Shown: piece after piece, positions 17,144 through 25,118 of the stretch | Layout of the letters: the number at the start of each line of letters is the position of its first letter | Numbering within the stretch: position 1 is the first letter of the stretch | NCBI GenBank assembly: GCA_023419535.1 | Contig: JAEZXX010000081.1 | Span: 62,001-126,000, forward strand | Origin: Pseudomonadota bacterium | Lineage (GTDB): Bacteria; Pseudomonadota; Alphaproteobacteria; Rhizobiales; Rhizobiaceae | DNA: 64,000 nt | Direction: 5' to 3' | The notes under the pieces: generated by a model | The model's input: the letters and a program-made list of their open reading frames with translations, nothing else | What the model was told of the DNA's origin: nothing | Databases searched by the model: none | Made by a program: the position numbers and the translations under genes

Positions 17144-18147
17144 CCCTGCGCCGCTTCCTGGACTTCGGCGACGAAGCTTCCGAACTCCTTGCCTTTCCAG
17201 GCCTCGGCGACCGAGGCGGTCGCCTCCACGAAGGCCGCGCGGTCGACCTCGGTGACCTCGATCTCCGGGTTCGCCCGGAACTCGGCGAGCGTGTCGGCCG
17301 CGCCCTTCTCGGACAACTCGCGCTGCAGCTGGCCCGCTTCGCTCGCGGCCTCGCGCACCGCGTCGAGATCGCCGCCGATGCGTGCGAGCGCGATCTGCGA
17401 CATCAGGAACGGGTTCGATTCCCATTTGTGGGCGGTGAGGCTCACGAACCGGTTGACCTCGAAGAGCTTGGAGCTGGCGATGTTGACGAGCGGGTTCTCC
17501 TGGCCGTCGACCACGCCCTGCTGGAGCGCGACGTAGAGTTCGCCGAAGGCGATCTGCTCGGTCGAGGCGCCGAGCGCCTGGAAGATGTCGATCGTCATCG
17601 GGTCCGCGGGCGTGCGGACCTTCAGGCCCGAAACGTCGGCCGGCGTCGCGACGGCGCGCCGCGAGTTCGTCAGGTGCCGGATGCCGTTGTTCCAGTAGCC
17701 GAGCGGCACGAGGCCGAGCGCCTCGAACTTGCCGGCGAGCGTCTCGCCGACGCTGCCCTCCAGGATCGAGATGGGCTTGGCGGAATCCTCGAAGAGGAAG
17801 GGCAGGCCGAGTGCGGAGATCTCCGGGACGAGCGAGGAGACGGCGCCCTGGCTGTTGGCCGTCATGTCGAGCGCCCCGGTGCGCAGGCTCGTCAGCATGG
17901 CGGAATCGGAGCCGAGCGTTTCGGAACCCGCGACGTTGATGGTGATGCGCCCTTGCGTCTTCTCGGCGACGAGTTCGGCGAAGCGCGCCGCCGCCACCGT
18001 GCGCGGGTTGCCGGGCGCGGCGCCGTGGCCGAGCGTCAGCGTGGTCTGGGCGCGGGCGCGCAGCGGCAGCGAGAGCACCGCCGGCGCGGCCAGGAGCGCG
18101 GCCGCTCCGGTGAGCAGCGCGCGGCGGGTCAGGTGAGTGGATGTCAT
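17140..18147 (-). CDS. dctP: TRAP transporter substrate-binding protein (DctP)
   Basis: A 335-residue exported binding protein. The signal RRALLTGAAALLAAPAVLS has a twin-arginine look. The mature part has LTLGHGAAPGNPRTVAAARF, TANSQGAV, ALGLPFLFED, the ligand-carboxylate arginine in GLKVRTPADP and DGQENPLVNI, all typical of DctP. The substrate is presumably an organic or sugar acid. The ATG at 18147 follows GGGAGGA at 8 nt; the frame is open further upstream but there is no coding support. It closely resembles the second DctP at 26998. Confidence 0.92.
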   Translation of the reverse strand: MTSTHLTRRALLTGAAALLAAPAVLSLPLRARAQTTLTLGHGAAPGNPRTVAAARFAELVAEKTQGRITINVAGSETLGSDSAMLTSLRTGALDMTANSQGAVSSLVPEISALGLPFLFEDSAKPISILEGSVGETLAGKFEALGLVPLGYWNNGIRHLTNSRRAVATPADVSGLKVRTPADPMTIDIFQALGASTEQIAFGELYVALQQGVVDGQENPLVNIASSKLFEVNRFVSLTAHKWESNPFLMSQIALARIGGDLDAVREAASEAGQLQRELSEKGAADTLAEFRANPEIEVTEVDRAAFVEATASVAEAWKGKEFGSFVAEVQEAAQG

Positions 18148-18218
18148 GCGGATGGTCCTCCCTTGTCGTCCTGCCGCCTCCGGGACGGAGACGGTGTTCG
18201 GTGCATGTCTCGGAGATG

Positions 18219-18247
18219 GCCGCGAGCGATGTCCTCCCGCTCGCGGC
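18219..18247. other. Stable hairpin in the dctP leader
   Basis: A 10-bp perfect stem GCCGCGAGCG/CGCTCGCGGC with a 9-nt loop lies 72-100 bp upstream of the dctP ATG. It could be an attenuator or a processing site; no T-run follows in either direction. Confidence 0.35.
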
Positions 18248-18484
18248 ATCCGGCAGTTCGCGGTTCGGCCGCGCGGAGGGCGGGCCATGCTGGGCGCGAG
18301 GGCTCGCTGCGCCGCGCCGTTCGTTCTTGTCGGGATGATCGATCGCGTCGTTGAAAGCGGACGCACTGCGCCAAGCCGGAGCGTGGCGGTCGGCGCTGCC
18401 GGCGACCGCAAGGCCGTCCTCCCGCTCGCCGCGCCCGATGGCACTCTCCTCCCGGTGAAGAGGATGCAACCCCCGCACGAACGG

Positions 18485-18526
18485 GACAATTCTCGTTTCT
18501 TTAGGGTCTCGGTAGCTTGGCTACAC
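18485..18526. repeat. Duplicated regulatory block, copy A (upstream of the TRAP operon)
   Basis: 42 bp matching 23101-23142 at 36 of 42 positions with no gap. It contains GTAGC-TTG-GCTAC at 18512-18524, a LysR-type palindrome. The similarity extends left as GAGGATGCA and TCCTCCC words at slightly different spacing. It lies 338 bp upstream of dctP in the same orientation, relative to the minus-strand genes, as copy B. Confidence 0.75.
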
Positions 18527-18573
18527 GATCCTCGAAGCAGGCGGGGCTGGTGGCCCTCGATCGAGAGCCCATC

Positions 18574-19470
18574 TCAGAGGCGGTAGAAGCGTTCGGCGTT
18601 GTCGTGGAAGAGGGCCATGCGGTCGGACCGGGGGTAGTCGGCGGTGATCGCCTTGAAGGCGTCTACGATCGCGTCGTAGCTGGAGAACAGCTTGTCGACC
18701 GGGAAGTTGGTGGCGAACATGCAGCGCTCGACGCCGAAGATCGCGATCGCCTCCTCGACATAGGGGCGGATCGACTCCGTCGTCCAGTTCCAGTCGCCCA
18801 TGCCGAGGCCGGAGATCTTGCAGGCGACGTTCGGCGCCTCCGCCAGCGTCCTCATGCCCTCGCGCCAGCCCTCGAAATGCTCGGGTCCGTCGACCTGCAT
18901 GCCGGTGTGGTTGAGGATGATCTGCGTGTCGGGAAACGCGCGTGCGAGTTCGGCGAACTCGCCCATCTGCGGGTAGTAGAGCTGGAGGTCGAAGCTCAGG
19001 CGACGCTTGGTGAGCTCTTCGAAGCCGCGCCGCCATTCGGGCGTGCGCGAGACCTCGGGGCGCGCCTGATAGGTCTTGGCGGGATCGGCGTGATAATTCA
19101 TCGACTGCCGGATGCCGCGGAAGTTGGCGTGCTCCATGTGCCGGTCGAGAAGCTCGCCGACGTCGGTTTTCGACAGATCCGCATAGCCGACGATGCCGTG
19201 CGGGAAGCCGTGGCGGTCGGCCACGCTTTGCAGCCAGCGCGTCTCGCCGACCGGGTCCTTCGGGTCGTAGCCGACGTCGAGATGCACCGATTTGACGAGG
19301 TTCTGGTTCTTCGCGTCCTCCAGATAGTCCTCGATCCGATAGCTCTTCACGATCGCCGTGTAGTCGCCGAAGGCGGACGGCTTCACGCCGTCGGACAGCC
19401 AGGGATAGTAGTTCTCCTCGAGATCCCAGAGGTGGTGGTGCGGATCGATGAAGGGGATGGCGTCGGACAC
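18574..19470 (-). CDS. Amidohydrolase family protein (COG3618, lactonase-like)
   Basis: A 298-residue metal-dependent TIM-barrel hydrolase. It has the N-terminal IDPHHHLWDL (HxH metal ligands), QIILNHTGM (metal histidine), ACKISGLG and RCMFATNFPVDK (late aspartate position). This subgroup includes L-fuconolactonase and sugar-lactone hydrolases. The GTG start at 19470 is supported by GGGAGGA 7 nt upstream. It sits between a sugar ABC transporter and a TRAP transporter, so hydrolysis of a sugar lactone after import is plausible but unproven. Confidence 0.85.
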   Translation of the reverse strand: MSDAIPFIDPHHHLWDLEENYYPWLSDGVKPSAFGDYTAIVKSYRIEDYLEDAKNQNLVKSVHLDVGYDPKDPVGETRWLQSVADRHGFPHGIVGYADLSKTDVGELLDRHMEHANFRGIRQSMNYHADPAKTYQARPEVSRTPEWRRGFEELTKRRLSFDLQLYYPQMGEFAELARAFPDTQIILNHTGMQVDGPEHFEGWREGMRTLAEAPNVACKISGLGMGDWNWTTESIRPYVEEAIAIFGVERCMFATNFPVDKLFSSYDAIVDAFKAITADYPRSDRMALFHDNAERFYRL

Positions 19471-19542
19471 GGTAAATCCTCCCGGAATGGCGGGGCGGGC
19501 AAGGCCCGCCGACCCCGAAGGCCGGCGAGCCGCGCTCGCGGC

Positions 19543-20508
19543 TTATTGCGGCGGGAAGACGCGGGCGATGACGGCCTGCGCCTCGGGGCTCTCCACGTCC
19601 TGCGCGGTGACGAGCGGCATCACCAGCTCCAGCACCTGTTCCACCGGCGCGCCGGTCAGCGCGTTGTAGACCTGCTGCGTGCCGTCGATGCCCTGGCCGA
19701 CCGCCTCCTGGAAGAAGATGCCCTGGATGGCGTCCTCGCGCAGGAGCGCGATGGTCGTGGGCGAGCCGTCGGCGACGGTGATGCCGACCTGGCCGGTGAG
19801 GCCGCGCGTCTCCAGAGCGCGTGCCGCGCCCGTGCCGGCCTCGTCGTACATGCCGTAGATGGCCTTGATGTCCGGGTTCGCCGTCAGGAGATCGTTCGCC
19901 TGCGTCACCGCCTCGTTGACGGTCAGCCCGCGCGTCTCCAGCATCTGGACGAGCTCGCAGCCCTCGGCCTCGAAGGCCTCCTCGGCGCCGGCGAGGTATT
20001 TCTGCGCGTTCTCTCGGTCCTGCGGCAGCGACAGCATGCCGACCTGGTTGCCGCCGCGCTCCTTGGCGAGCTCGCAGGTGAACTTGCCCTGCGCGCGGCC
20101 GGTCTCCAGATTGTTGGCTGTGACGGCCGAGGTGTAGTTGGTCAGGCCCGGCTGCGGCCCGATGCCGGCGAAGGCGACCGGGATCTCCTCCTGCTCCAGA
20201 TAGTTGAGGAGCGGGGGCGTCGAGGTGGACGAGACCGGGCCGATGACGATGGCGTCGACGCCGCGCGTCACCGCGGTGCGGGCGTTGTCCATCTGCTTGG
20301 CCGGCGAGTTCTCGGAGGTGTACTCGACATAGTCCATGCCGAGCTCCTCGGCCTTCTGGCGCACGCCGTAGCCGACCCACTGCCAGTAGGAGATGTCGAG
20401 CGAAGGCGCGATGTAGGCGACCGTCCGCTTCTCGTCCTGGGCGTTCGCCGTCCCGCCGAAGGCGGCCGTGGCGAGAAGCGCCGCGATCAATGCTGTCCTC
20501 GTCTTCAT
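19543..20508 (-). CDS. Sugar ABC transporter substrate-binding protein
   Basis: A 321-residue exported protein of the RbsB/XylF-type periplasmic-binding family. A signal peptide (MKTRTALIAALLATAAFGGTANAQ) is followed by VAYIAPSLDISYWQWVGYGV, GVDAIVIGPVSS and AIYGMYDEAGTGAARAL. The GVDAIVIGP segment and the late DGSPTTI are family features. It is the third gene of the ABC operon, 23 bp after the permease gene. Confidence 0.9.
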   Translation of the reverse strand: MKTRTALIAALLATAAFGGTANAQDEKRTVAYIAPSLDISYWQWVGYGVRQKAEELGMDYVEYTSENSPAKQMDNARTAVTRGVDAIVIGPVSSTSTPPLLNYLEQEEIPVAFAGIGPQPGLTNYTSAVTANNLETGRAQGKFTCELAKERGGNQVGMLSLPQDRENAQKYLAGAEEAFEAEGCELVQMLETRGLTVNEAVTQANDLLTANPDIKAIYGMYDEAGTGAARALETRGLTGQVGITVADGSPTTIALLREDAIQGIFFQEAVGQGIDGTQQVYNALTGAPVEQVLELVMPLVTAQDVESPEAQAVIARVFPPQ

Positions 20509-20531
20509 GATGGTTCCTCCCGTTGAAGATG

Positions 20532-21533
20532 TCAGATGCGCTGGGTGTTGCTGAAGCGATCGATGAGGACCGCGAGCAGGATGGCGACGCCGGTGACCGA
20601 GCCCTGCCAGAAGCTGTTGACCCCGATGAGGTTCACGCCGTTCTGGATGCAGGTGATCATCAGGGCGCCGAGGACCGCGCCGATGGCGCTGCCCGTCCCG
20701 CCGAAGAGGCTCGCCCCGCCGATGACGACGGCGGCGATGGCCTGGAGCATCAGGCTCGAGCCGGCGGTGGCCTCCGCGTTCAGGATGTAGCTGACCGTCA
20801 TCAGCCCGGCGAAGGAGGCCAGAACCCCGGAGGCGACGTAGGCGGCGAAGGTGACGCGCAGGACGGGGATGCCGAGGAGGCGCGCGGCGCCCGCCGAGGA
20901 GCCGACCGCGTAGAACCAGCGCCCGACCACGACCTTTCTGAGCACGAACTCCAGCGCCACCATCAGGACGATGCAGTAGAGGAGATGGTTGGCGATGCCC
21001 GGCACCATCTCGCCGGAGTTGAGCAGCCAGAAGTTCGGGTCGCCGATCGGCATGGAGCGCCCGTTGGTGACGATGAAGGCGAGGCTCGCCGCCACCGCGA
21101 AGGTGATGAGCGTCACCACGAAGGGCGCCAGCCGCACCACCGTGACGAGGAAGCCGTTGATCGCGCCGAAGACGAGACCGACGCACAGGCCCGCGAGGCC
21201 CGCCGTCACCCCGTCCGCCCCGTTCGCCATGGCGAGCGCGGTCACCATGCCGGTCAGCGAGAACACAGAGCCGACGGAGAGGTCGATTCCGCCGGTGAGC
21301 ACGACGAGAAACACGCCGAGCGACATGATGATCAGCGGCGCGGCCGCCTGGACGATGTTGCGGAGGTTCCCCGAGGAAAGCGCCGCGGGCACGAAGAAGC
21401 TGACCGACACCATGAGCGCGACGATGGCGAGCGCGATGGCGATCTCGGTCCTGTAGGACTGCAGGATGCCCGGCATCCGCGTGCGCGCTTCGCCGCGATC
21501 GGCGCGATTGCGCCCGTTGGTGGTCTCGCTCAT
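20532..21533 (-). CDS. Sugar ABC transporter permease (RbsC-like)
   Basis: A 333-residue permease with about 8-10 hydrophobic segments and the RbsC-family signatures LTGGIDLSVGSVFSL, VVRLAPFVVTL and VVIGGASLFGGTGSAIGAVLGAL. The ATG overlaps the stop of the ATPase gene by 4 bp. It would form a homodimeric channel with the RbsA-like ATPase. Confidence 0.92.
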   Translation of the reverse strand: MSETTNGRNRADRGEARTRMPGILQSYRTEIAIALAIVALMVSVSFFVPAALSSGNLRNIVQAAAPLIIMSLGVFLVVLTGGIDLSVGSVFSLTGMVTALAMANGADGVTAGLAGLCVGLVFGAINGFLVTVVRLAPFVVTLITFAVAASLAFIVTNGRSMPIGDPNFWLLNSGEMVPGIANHLLYCIVLMVALEFVLRKVVVGRWFYAVGSSAGAARLLGIPVLRVTFAAYVASGVLASFAGLMTVSYILNAEATAGSSLMLQAIAAVVIGGASLFGGTGSAIGAVLGALMITCIQNGVNLIGVNSFWQGSVTGVAILLAVLIDRFSNTQRI

Positions 21534-23047
21534 GCCTCCATTCCCTTGAGTTCGGCGATGCCGTCCTCGCTGCGGCGCGCTTCGGACAGAAAGCCGCAGG
21601 GCCGCCCTTCGGGATCGAAGGCGAAGATCCGGTCGCACAGTTCGAGGAGTTCGACGTTCTCCGTCGACCACCAGACGACGATCGCGCCGTCGTCGGCCAT
21701 GCGGCGAATGAGGTCGTAGATGTCCCGCTTGGTGCCGATGTCGACGCCGCGCGTCGGCTCCTCCAGCACCACCATCCGCAGCTTCAGCCCGAGCCAGCGC
21801 GCGACGAGCAGCTTCTGCTGGTTGCCGCCCGACAGCGACGCCGGCGCATCCCAGATCGAACCGGCCTTGAGCTTGAGCGCGGAGACGAGCGAGGCGCATT
21901 CGCCGCGCTCGTCTTCGCGCACAAGGCGGCGACGCTCGCGAACGCGGCGCCCGGCCAGGACGTTGTCGACGATCGGCAGCTTGGCGAGGATGCCCTTGGC
22001 GGCGCGGTCTCCGGAGATGAAGCCGATGCCGCTGCGCACGGCCTCGGCGGGCGAGGCGAAGCGCCGCTCGCGCCCGTCGATCGACAGGCGCCACTCGCCC
22101 TCGCGCGAGGCGCCGACGAGGGTCGCGATCAGGCCGGTCGGGCCCGCCGGCGCCCCTGCGAAGCCGAGGATGGTGCCTGGGGCGATCTCGATGGCGGTGC
22201 CGGCCGGGCCGTCGAGCCGCACGCTCGGCGAGAGGCTTTGCGAGTGCCAGCGCCGCGTGGCTGCGGCGGCCCTCTGCGCCGGCTGGCCCATCTGTCCCAC
22301 GATGTCGGCGTCGCTCAGGGAAGCGAGCGGTCGGGCGTTCTCCACCGTCGCTCCGTCCCGCAGGATGGTGCAGACGTCGCAGAGCGCGCGGATCTCCTTC
22401 ATGCGGTGGGAGACGAAGACGATGCCGATCCCCTCCTCGTGCGCCAGGCGCCTGAGGACGGCGAAGAGCTGGGCGGTCTCCCCGGAGGTGAGGTTGGCGG
22501 TGGGCTCGTCGAGGAGGAGGATTTCCGCGCCGGTGGAGAGCGCGCGGGCGATCTCCACGATCTGCCCCTCGTGCAGCGACAGCGCCCCGGCGGGGCGGTT
22601 GAGGATCGGGACCATGGAGGGATCGATGAGCTTCAGCGCCTCGGCGCCGATCGTGCGCATGACGCGCTGGCTCGACAGCGACAGGCCGCGCGGAGCGTGG
22701 ACGAGGCCGATGTTCTCGGCGACGCTGAGGTCGGGCAGGAGCGACAGCTCCTGATGGACGACCGCGACGGTCGGCGTCGCCCGGCCCGGACGGCCCGACG
22801 ACTGCACGATCTCGCCGCCGTCGCGCGGCGTCAGGCCGGTGATGACGCGGATGAGGGTGCTCTTGCCGGCCCCGTTGCCGCCGAGCAGCGCGTGAATCTG
22901 GCCGCTGCGGATGGTGAGGTCGACGCCGCGCAGGACCCGCGTCGCGCCGTAGCTCTTGACGATGCCCGTGGCCGCCAGAAGGACGTCGCCCGCGCTCTCG
23001 CGCACTCTGCCCTCGGCGCCGAACGCATGATCCGCGCCGGCCCGCAT
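21530..23047 (-). CDS. Sugar ABC transporter ATP-binding protein (RbsA-like, two ABC domains)
   Basis: A 505-residue fused double ATPase. Domain 1 has Walker A GGNGAGKST and Walker B ILLLDEPTANL, with a substitution in the signature (LSLHEGQIVEIARAL instead of LSGGxxQ). Domain 2 has an intact LSGGNQQK signature and VVLEEPTRGVD but a degenerate Walker A, as usual in the RbsA family. I chose the ATG at 23047, which has GGGAGGAGGAAGG just upstream; the ATG at 23065 lacks a Shine-Dalgarno. First gene of the minus-strand ABC/amidohydrolase operon. Confidence 0.9.
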   Translation of the reverse strand: MRAGADHAFGAEGRVRESAGDVLLAATGIVKSYGATRVLRGVDLTIRSGQIHALLGGNGAGKSTLIRVITGLTPRDGGEIVQSSGRPGRATPTVAVVHQELSLLPDLSVAENIGLVHAPRGLSLSSQRVMRTIGAEALKLIDPSMVPILNRPAGALSLHEGQIVEIARALSTGAEILLLDEPTANLTSGETAQLFAVLRRLAHEEGIGIVFVSHRMKEIRALCDVCTILRDGATVENARPLASLSDADIVGQMGQPAQRAAAATRRWHSQSLSPSVRLDGPAGTAIEIAPGTILGFAGAPAGPTGLIATLVGASREGEWRLSIDGRERRFASPAEAVRSGIGFISGDRAAKGILAKLPIVDNVLAGRRVRERRRLVREDERGECASLVSALKLKAGSIWDAPASLSGGNQQKLLVARWLGLKLRMVVLEEPTRGVDIGTKRDIYDLIRRMADDGAIVVWWSTENVELLELCDRIFAFDPEGRPCGFLSEARRSEDGIAELKGMEA

Positions 23048-23100
23048 CCGCCTTCCTCCTCCCATTCCCGAAGCGAGGATGCAGCCGCCCGGGCGCTTGC

Positions 23101-23142
23101 GACAATTCTTGATTCTTTACGGTCTATGTAGCTAGGCTACAC
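23101..23142. repeat. Duplicated regulatory block, copy B (between ABC operon and LysR gene)
   Basis: 42 bp matching 18485-18526 at 36 of 42 positions. The palindrome TGTAGC-TAG-GCTACA (23127-23141) ends 4 bp before the LysR ATG at 23146 and is 80 bp from the divergent ATPase ATG. This is the expected place for an autoregulatory and target site of the LysR protein. Confidence 0.75.
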
Positions 23143-23145
23143 ATC

Positions 23146-24120
23146 ATGAGAGAGCTGAACCTCAACGCCATGGCCTATTTCGAGGCGGTCGCGCGCCTCA
23201 GCGGCGTCGCCAAGGCCGCCGAAGAGCTGAAGATCACGCCGTCGGCCGTCAGCCAGCAGCTGCGCCTCCTGGAGCAGCAGCTCGGGGTGAAGCTCTTCCG
23301 GCGCGAGAAGCGGCATCTGTCGCTGACGATCGACGGCGAGCGGCTCTACCAGACGACGACGCAGGCCTTCGAATCCATCCGCGAGGTGCGCAACGCGATC
23401 ATGCGCCAGCGCGAGAGCTTCCAGCTCTCCATGCGCGTCAGCCCGTCCTTCGGCGAGCGCTGGCTGACCAAGCGTCTGGCCGAGTTCGCCGCCGAGTTCC
23501 CGACCTGGGAGCTGCGCATCGACGCGACGCCGAACTTCTCCGATTTCGAGACCGAGGTGATCGACCTCGACCTTCGTTACGGCGACGGCGGCTGGGGCGG
23601 GCTGCATTCGGAGTGCGTCCTCAGCGACTTCATCTTCCCCATGTGCTCGCCGGCCTATCGGGAGGAGCTGCGCGCCCTCTCGCCCGACCCGCGCCGCCAG
23701 CTCCTGGAAGCCCGGCTGATCGACAGCTCCAAGACCTACTTCCGCTGGGACTACTGGCTGCCCCGCAACGGCGTCCAGGGTGCGCGCATGACCTATCCGT
23801 TCCGGCTGGACCGGTCCTCCATGTCGATCCAGCTCGCCAAGGACGGGGCGGGCGTCGTCCTGGAAAGCACCAGCATCGCCTTCGACGACCTCGAGGCGGG
23901 CCTGCTCGTGCCCCTGACGGACGAGTTCGGGGCGATCGAGTTCCCCGGCTACTGGCTGGTCTGCCCCTCGCGGCACATGAACCGGCGGGCGGTGCGCCTC
24001 TTCTCGGAATGGGTGGCGCGGATCGGGCGGCGCGACGCGGAGCGCACGCGCGCCTATCTCGCGGAGCAGGGACTGGGCACCACGCTGGAGCGCCGGGCGA
24101 ACTTCGTCGCGCGCGACTGA
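23146..24120 (+). CDS. LysR-family transcriptional regulator (GcvA-like)
   Basis: A 324-residue regulator. The N-terminal helix-turn-helix (NLNAMAYFEAVARLSGVAKAAEELKITPSAVSQQLRLLE, residues ~3-42) precedes a LysR substrate-binding domain with features of the GcvA subgroup (DLDLRYGDGGW, GAGVVLESTSIAFDDLEAGLLV). It is divergent from the sugar ABC operon and upstream of the transketolase operon. No Shine-Dalgarno is evident before the ATG, and a palindrome lies 4 bp upstream, so it may be leaderless and autoregulated. Confidence 0.9.
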   Translation: MRELNLNAMAYFEAVARLSGVAKAAEELKITPSAVSQQLRLLEQQLGVKLFRREKRHLSLTIDGERLYQTTTQAFESIREVRNAIMRQRESFQLSMRVSPSFGERWLTKRLAEFAAEFPTWELRIDATPNFSDFETEVIDLDLRYGDGGWGGLHSECVLSDFIFPMCSPAYREELRALSPDPRRQLLEARLIDSSKTYFRWDYWLPRNGVQGARMTYPFRLDRSSMSIQLAKDGAGVVLESTSIAFDDLEAGLLVPLTDEFGAIEFPGYWLVCPSRHMNRRAVRLFSEWVARIGRRDAERTRAYLAEQGLGTTLERRANFVARD

Positions 24121-24132
24121 CCGCCCCCGCGC

Positions 24133-24157
24133 CGGCGACGATGAAGTTTCGTCGCCG
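24133..24157. terminator. Possible terminator hairpin after the LysR gene
   Basis: A 9-bp perfect stem CGGCGACGA/TCGTCGCCG with the loop TGAAGTT lies 13 bp after the LysR stop. There is no T-run, so termination would be weak or Rho-assisted. Confidence 0.4.
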
Positions 24158-24180
24158 CGCCCGACCGGTTTCATGAAGCT

Positions 24181-24194
24181 GGGCTAATCAGCCC
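24181..24194. promoter_or_regulatory. Inverted repeat upstream of the transketolase operon
   Basis: GGGCT-AATC-AGCCC, 72 bp before the transketolase ATG, is followed by an 8-bp CGAATTCG palindrome at 24199-24206. These lie in the only AT-richer stretch of the region and may be regulator contacts. It shows no similarity to the GTAGC-GCTAC block. Confidence 0.3.
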
Positions 24195-24266
24195 GTTACG
24201 AATTCGAACAATCGCTGCGCGAAGCTTTTGTCTAGCCTTCCGGCAACTCGAAGCTGGGAGGAGCAG

Positions 24267-25118
24267 ATGAGTTCTGCAGACGGCCACGCGCTGTCCAACG
24301 TCTCTTTGGCGCGCCGCGCCTGGAACATCCGCCGCAACGCGCTCCTGATGGGAGAGGTCCAGGGCCAGGGCTATATCGGCCAGGCATTGGGCATCGCGGA
24401 TGTCCTTGCGGCCTCCTACTTCCATGCGCTCACCTACCGCGCGGACGACCCGGAGTGGGAGGGCCGCGACCGCTTCCTCCTCTCCATCGGCCATTACGCC
24501 ATCGCGCTCTACGCGGTGCTGATGGAGGCCGGCATCCTGCCCGAGGACGAGCTCGAGACCTACGGCATGGACGACAGCCGCATGCCCATGTCGGGCATGG
24601 CGTCCTACACGCCGGGCATGGAGATCACCGGCGGCTCGCTCGGCCACGGCCTCGGCATCGCCGTCGGCATGGCGATGGGCCTGAAGCGCAAGTCGTCCAA
24701 GGCCTTCGTCTACAACCTCATGTCCGACGGCGAGCTCGGCGAGGGCTCGACCTGGGAGGCGGCGATGTCGGGCGCCCATCACGGGCTCGACAACCTCATC
24801 TGCCTCGTCGACTTCAACGACCAGCAGGCCGACGGCAAGTCGCGCCAGATGCTGTCCGCCGAGCCGCTCCTCGACAAGTGGGCCGCCTTCGGCTGGCACT
24901 GCCAGCGCGTCGACGGCAACGACCTCGACGCCGTCGTGAAGGCCTTCGACGCCGCGCGCGCCCACGAGGGACGGCAGCCCCGCGCGATCGTCTTCGACAC
25001 CGTCATGTGCAAGGGCGTGCCCTTCCTGGAGAGCCGCGAGATCACCCATTTCGTGCGCGTGGAGCCCGACGAGTGGGGCAAGGCGCTGAGCGTCCTGGAG
25101 GAGGGCAAGCCCCAATGA
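24267..25118 (+). CDS. Transketolase, N-terminal (ThDP pyrophosphate-binding) subunit
   Basis: A 283-residue half-transketolase. Key segments are GHYAIALYAVLMEAG, ITGGSLGHGLGIAVGMAMG, SDGELGEGSTWEAAM (the ThDP/Mg GDG-like motif, here SDGELGEGS) and LICLVDFNDQQADG. Split transketolases of this kind work as an alpha-beta pair that transfers a two-carbon ketol unit. GGGAGGAG precedes the ATG at 24267. It overlaps the C-terminal subunit gene by 4 bp. In characterised systems split enzymes act on unusual sugars such as apulose 4-phosphate or sulfofructose phosphate; the substrate here is unknown. Confidence 0.9.
   Translation: MSSADGHALSNVSLARRAWNIRRNALLMGEVQGQGYIGQALGIADVLAASYFHALTYRADDPEWEGRDRFLLSIGHYAIALYAVLMEAGILPEDELETYGMDDSRMPMSGMASYTPGMEITGGSLGHGLGIAVGMAMGLKRKSSKAFVYNLMSDGELGEGSTWEAAMSGAHHGLDNLICLVDFNDQQADGKSRQMLSAEPLLDKWAAFGWHCQRVDGNDLDAVVKAFDAARAHEGRQPRAIVFDTVMCKGVPFLESREITHFVRVEPDEWGKALSVLEEGKPQ

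Larger units (their letters stand above)
18148..18573. other. 426-bp intergenic region with no credible gene
   Basis: This is the only stretch over 300 bp without a gene. It holds the long leader of the TRAP operon, including a hairpin at 18219-18247 and a duplicated 42-bp block at 18485-18526. Frames open by chance in the GC-rich sequence encode arginine-rich, low-complexity products with no recognisable fold. Confidence 0.6.

Noticed and set aside
17140..18489. An extended dctP with 114 extra N-terminal codons
   Set aside because: The extension is Arg/Pro/Ser-rich, would precede the signal peptide, and a good Shine-Dalgarno marks the ATG at 18147.
18137..18586. A 149-codon plus-strand frame in the 18.1-18.6 kb gap
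   Set aside because: No ribosome site, no recognisable domain and residue composition of random GC-rich sequence; it also runs across the duplicated regulatory block.
21530..23047. A damaged ATPase because of the degenerate second Walker A and altered first signature
   Set aside because: A weak second nucleotide site is normal in RbsA-type proteins, and the reading frame is intact with the LSGGNQQK signature in domain 2.
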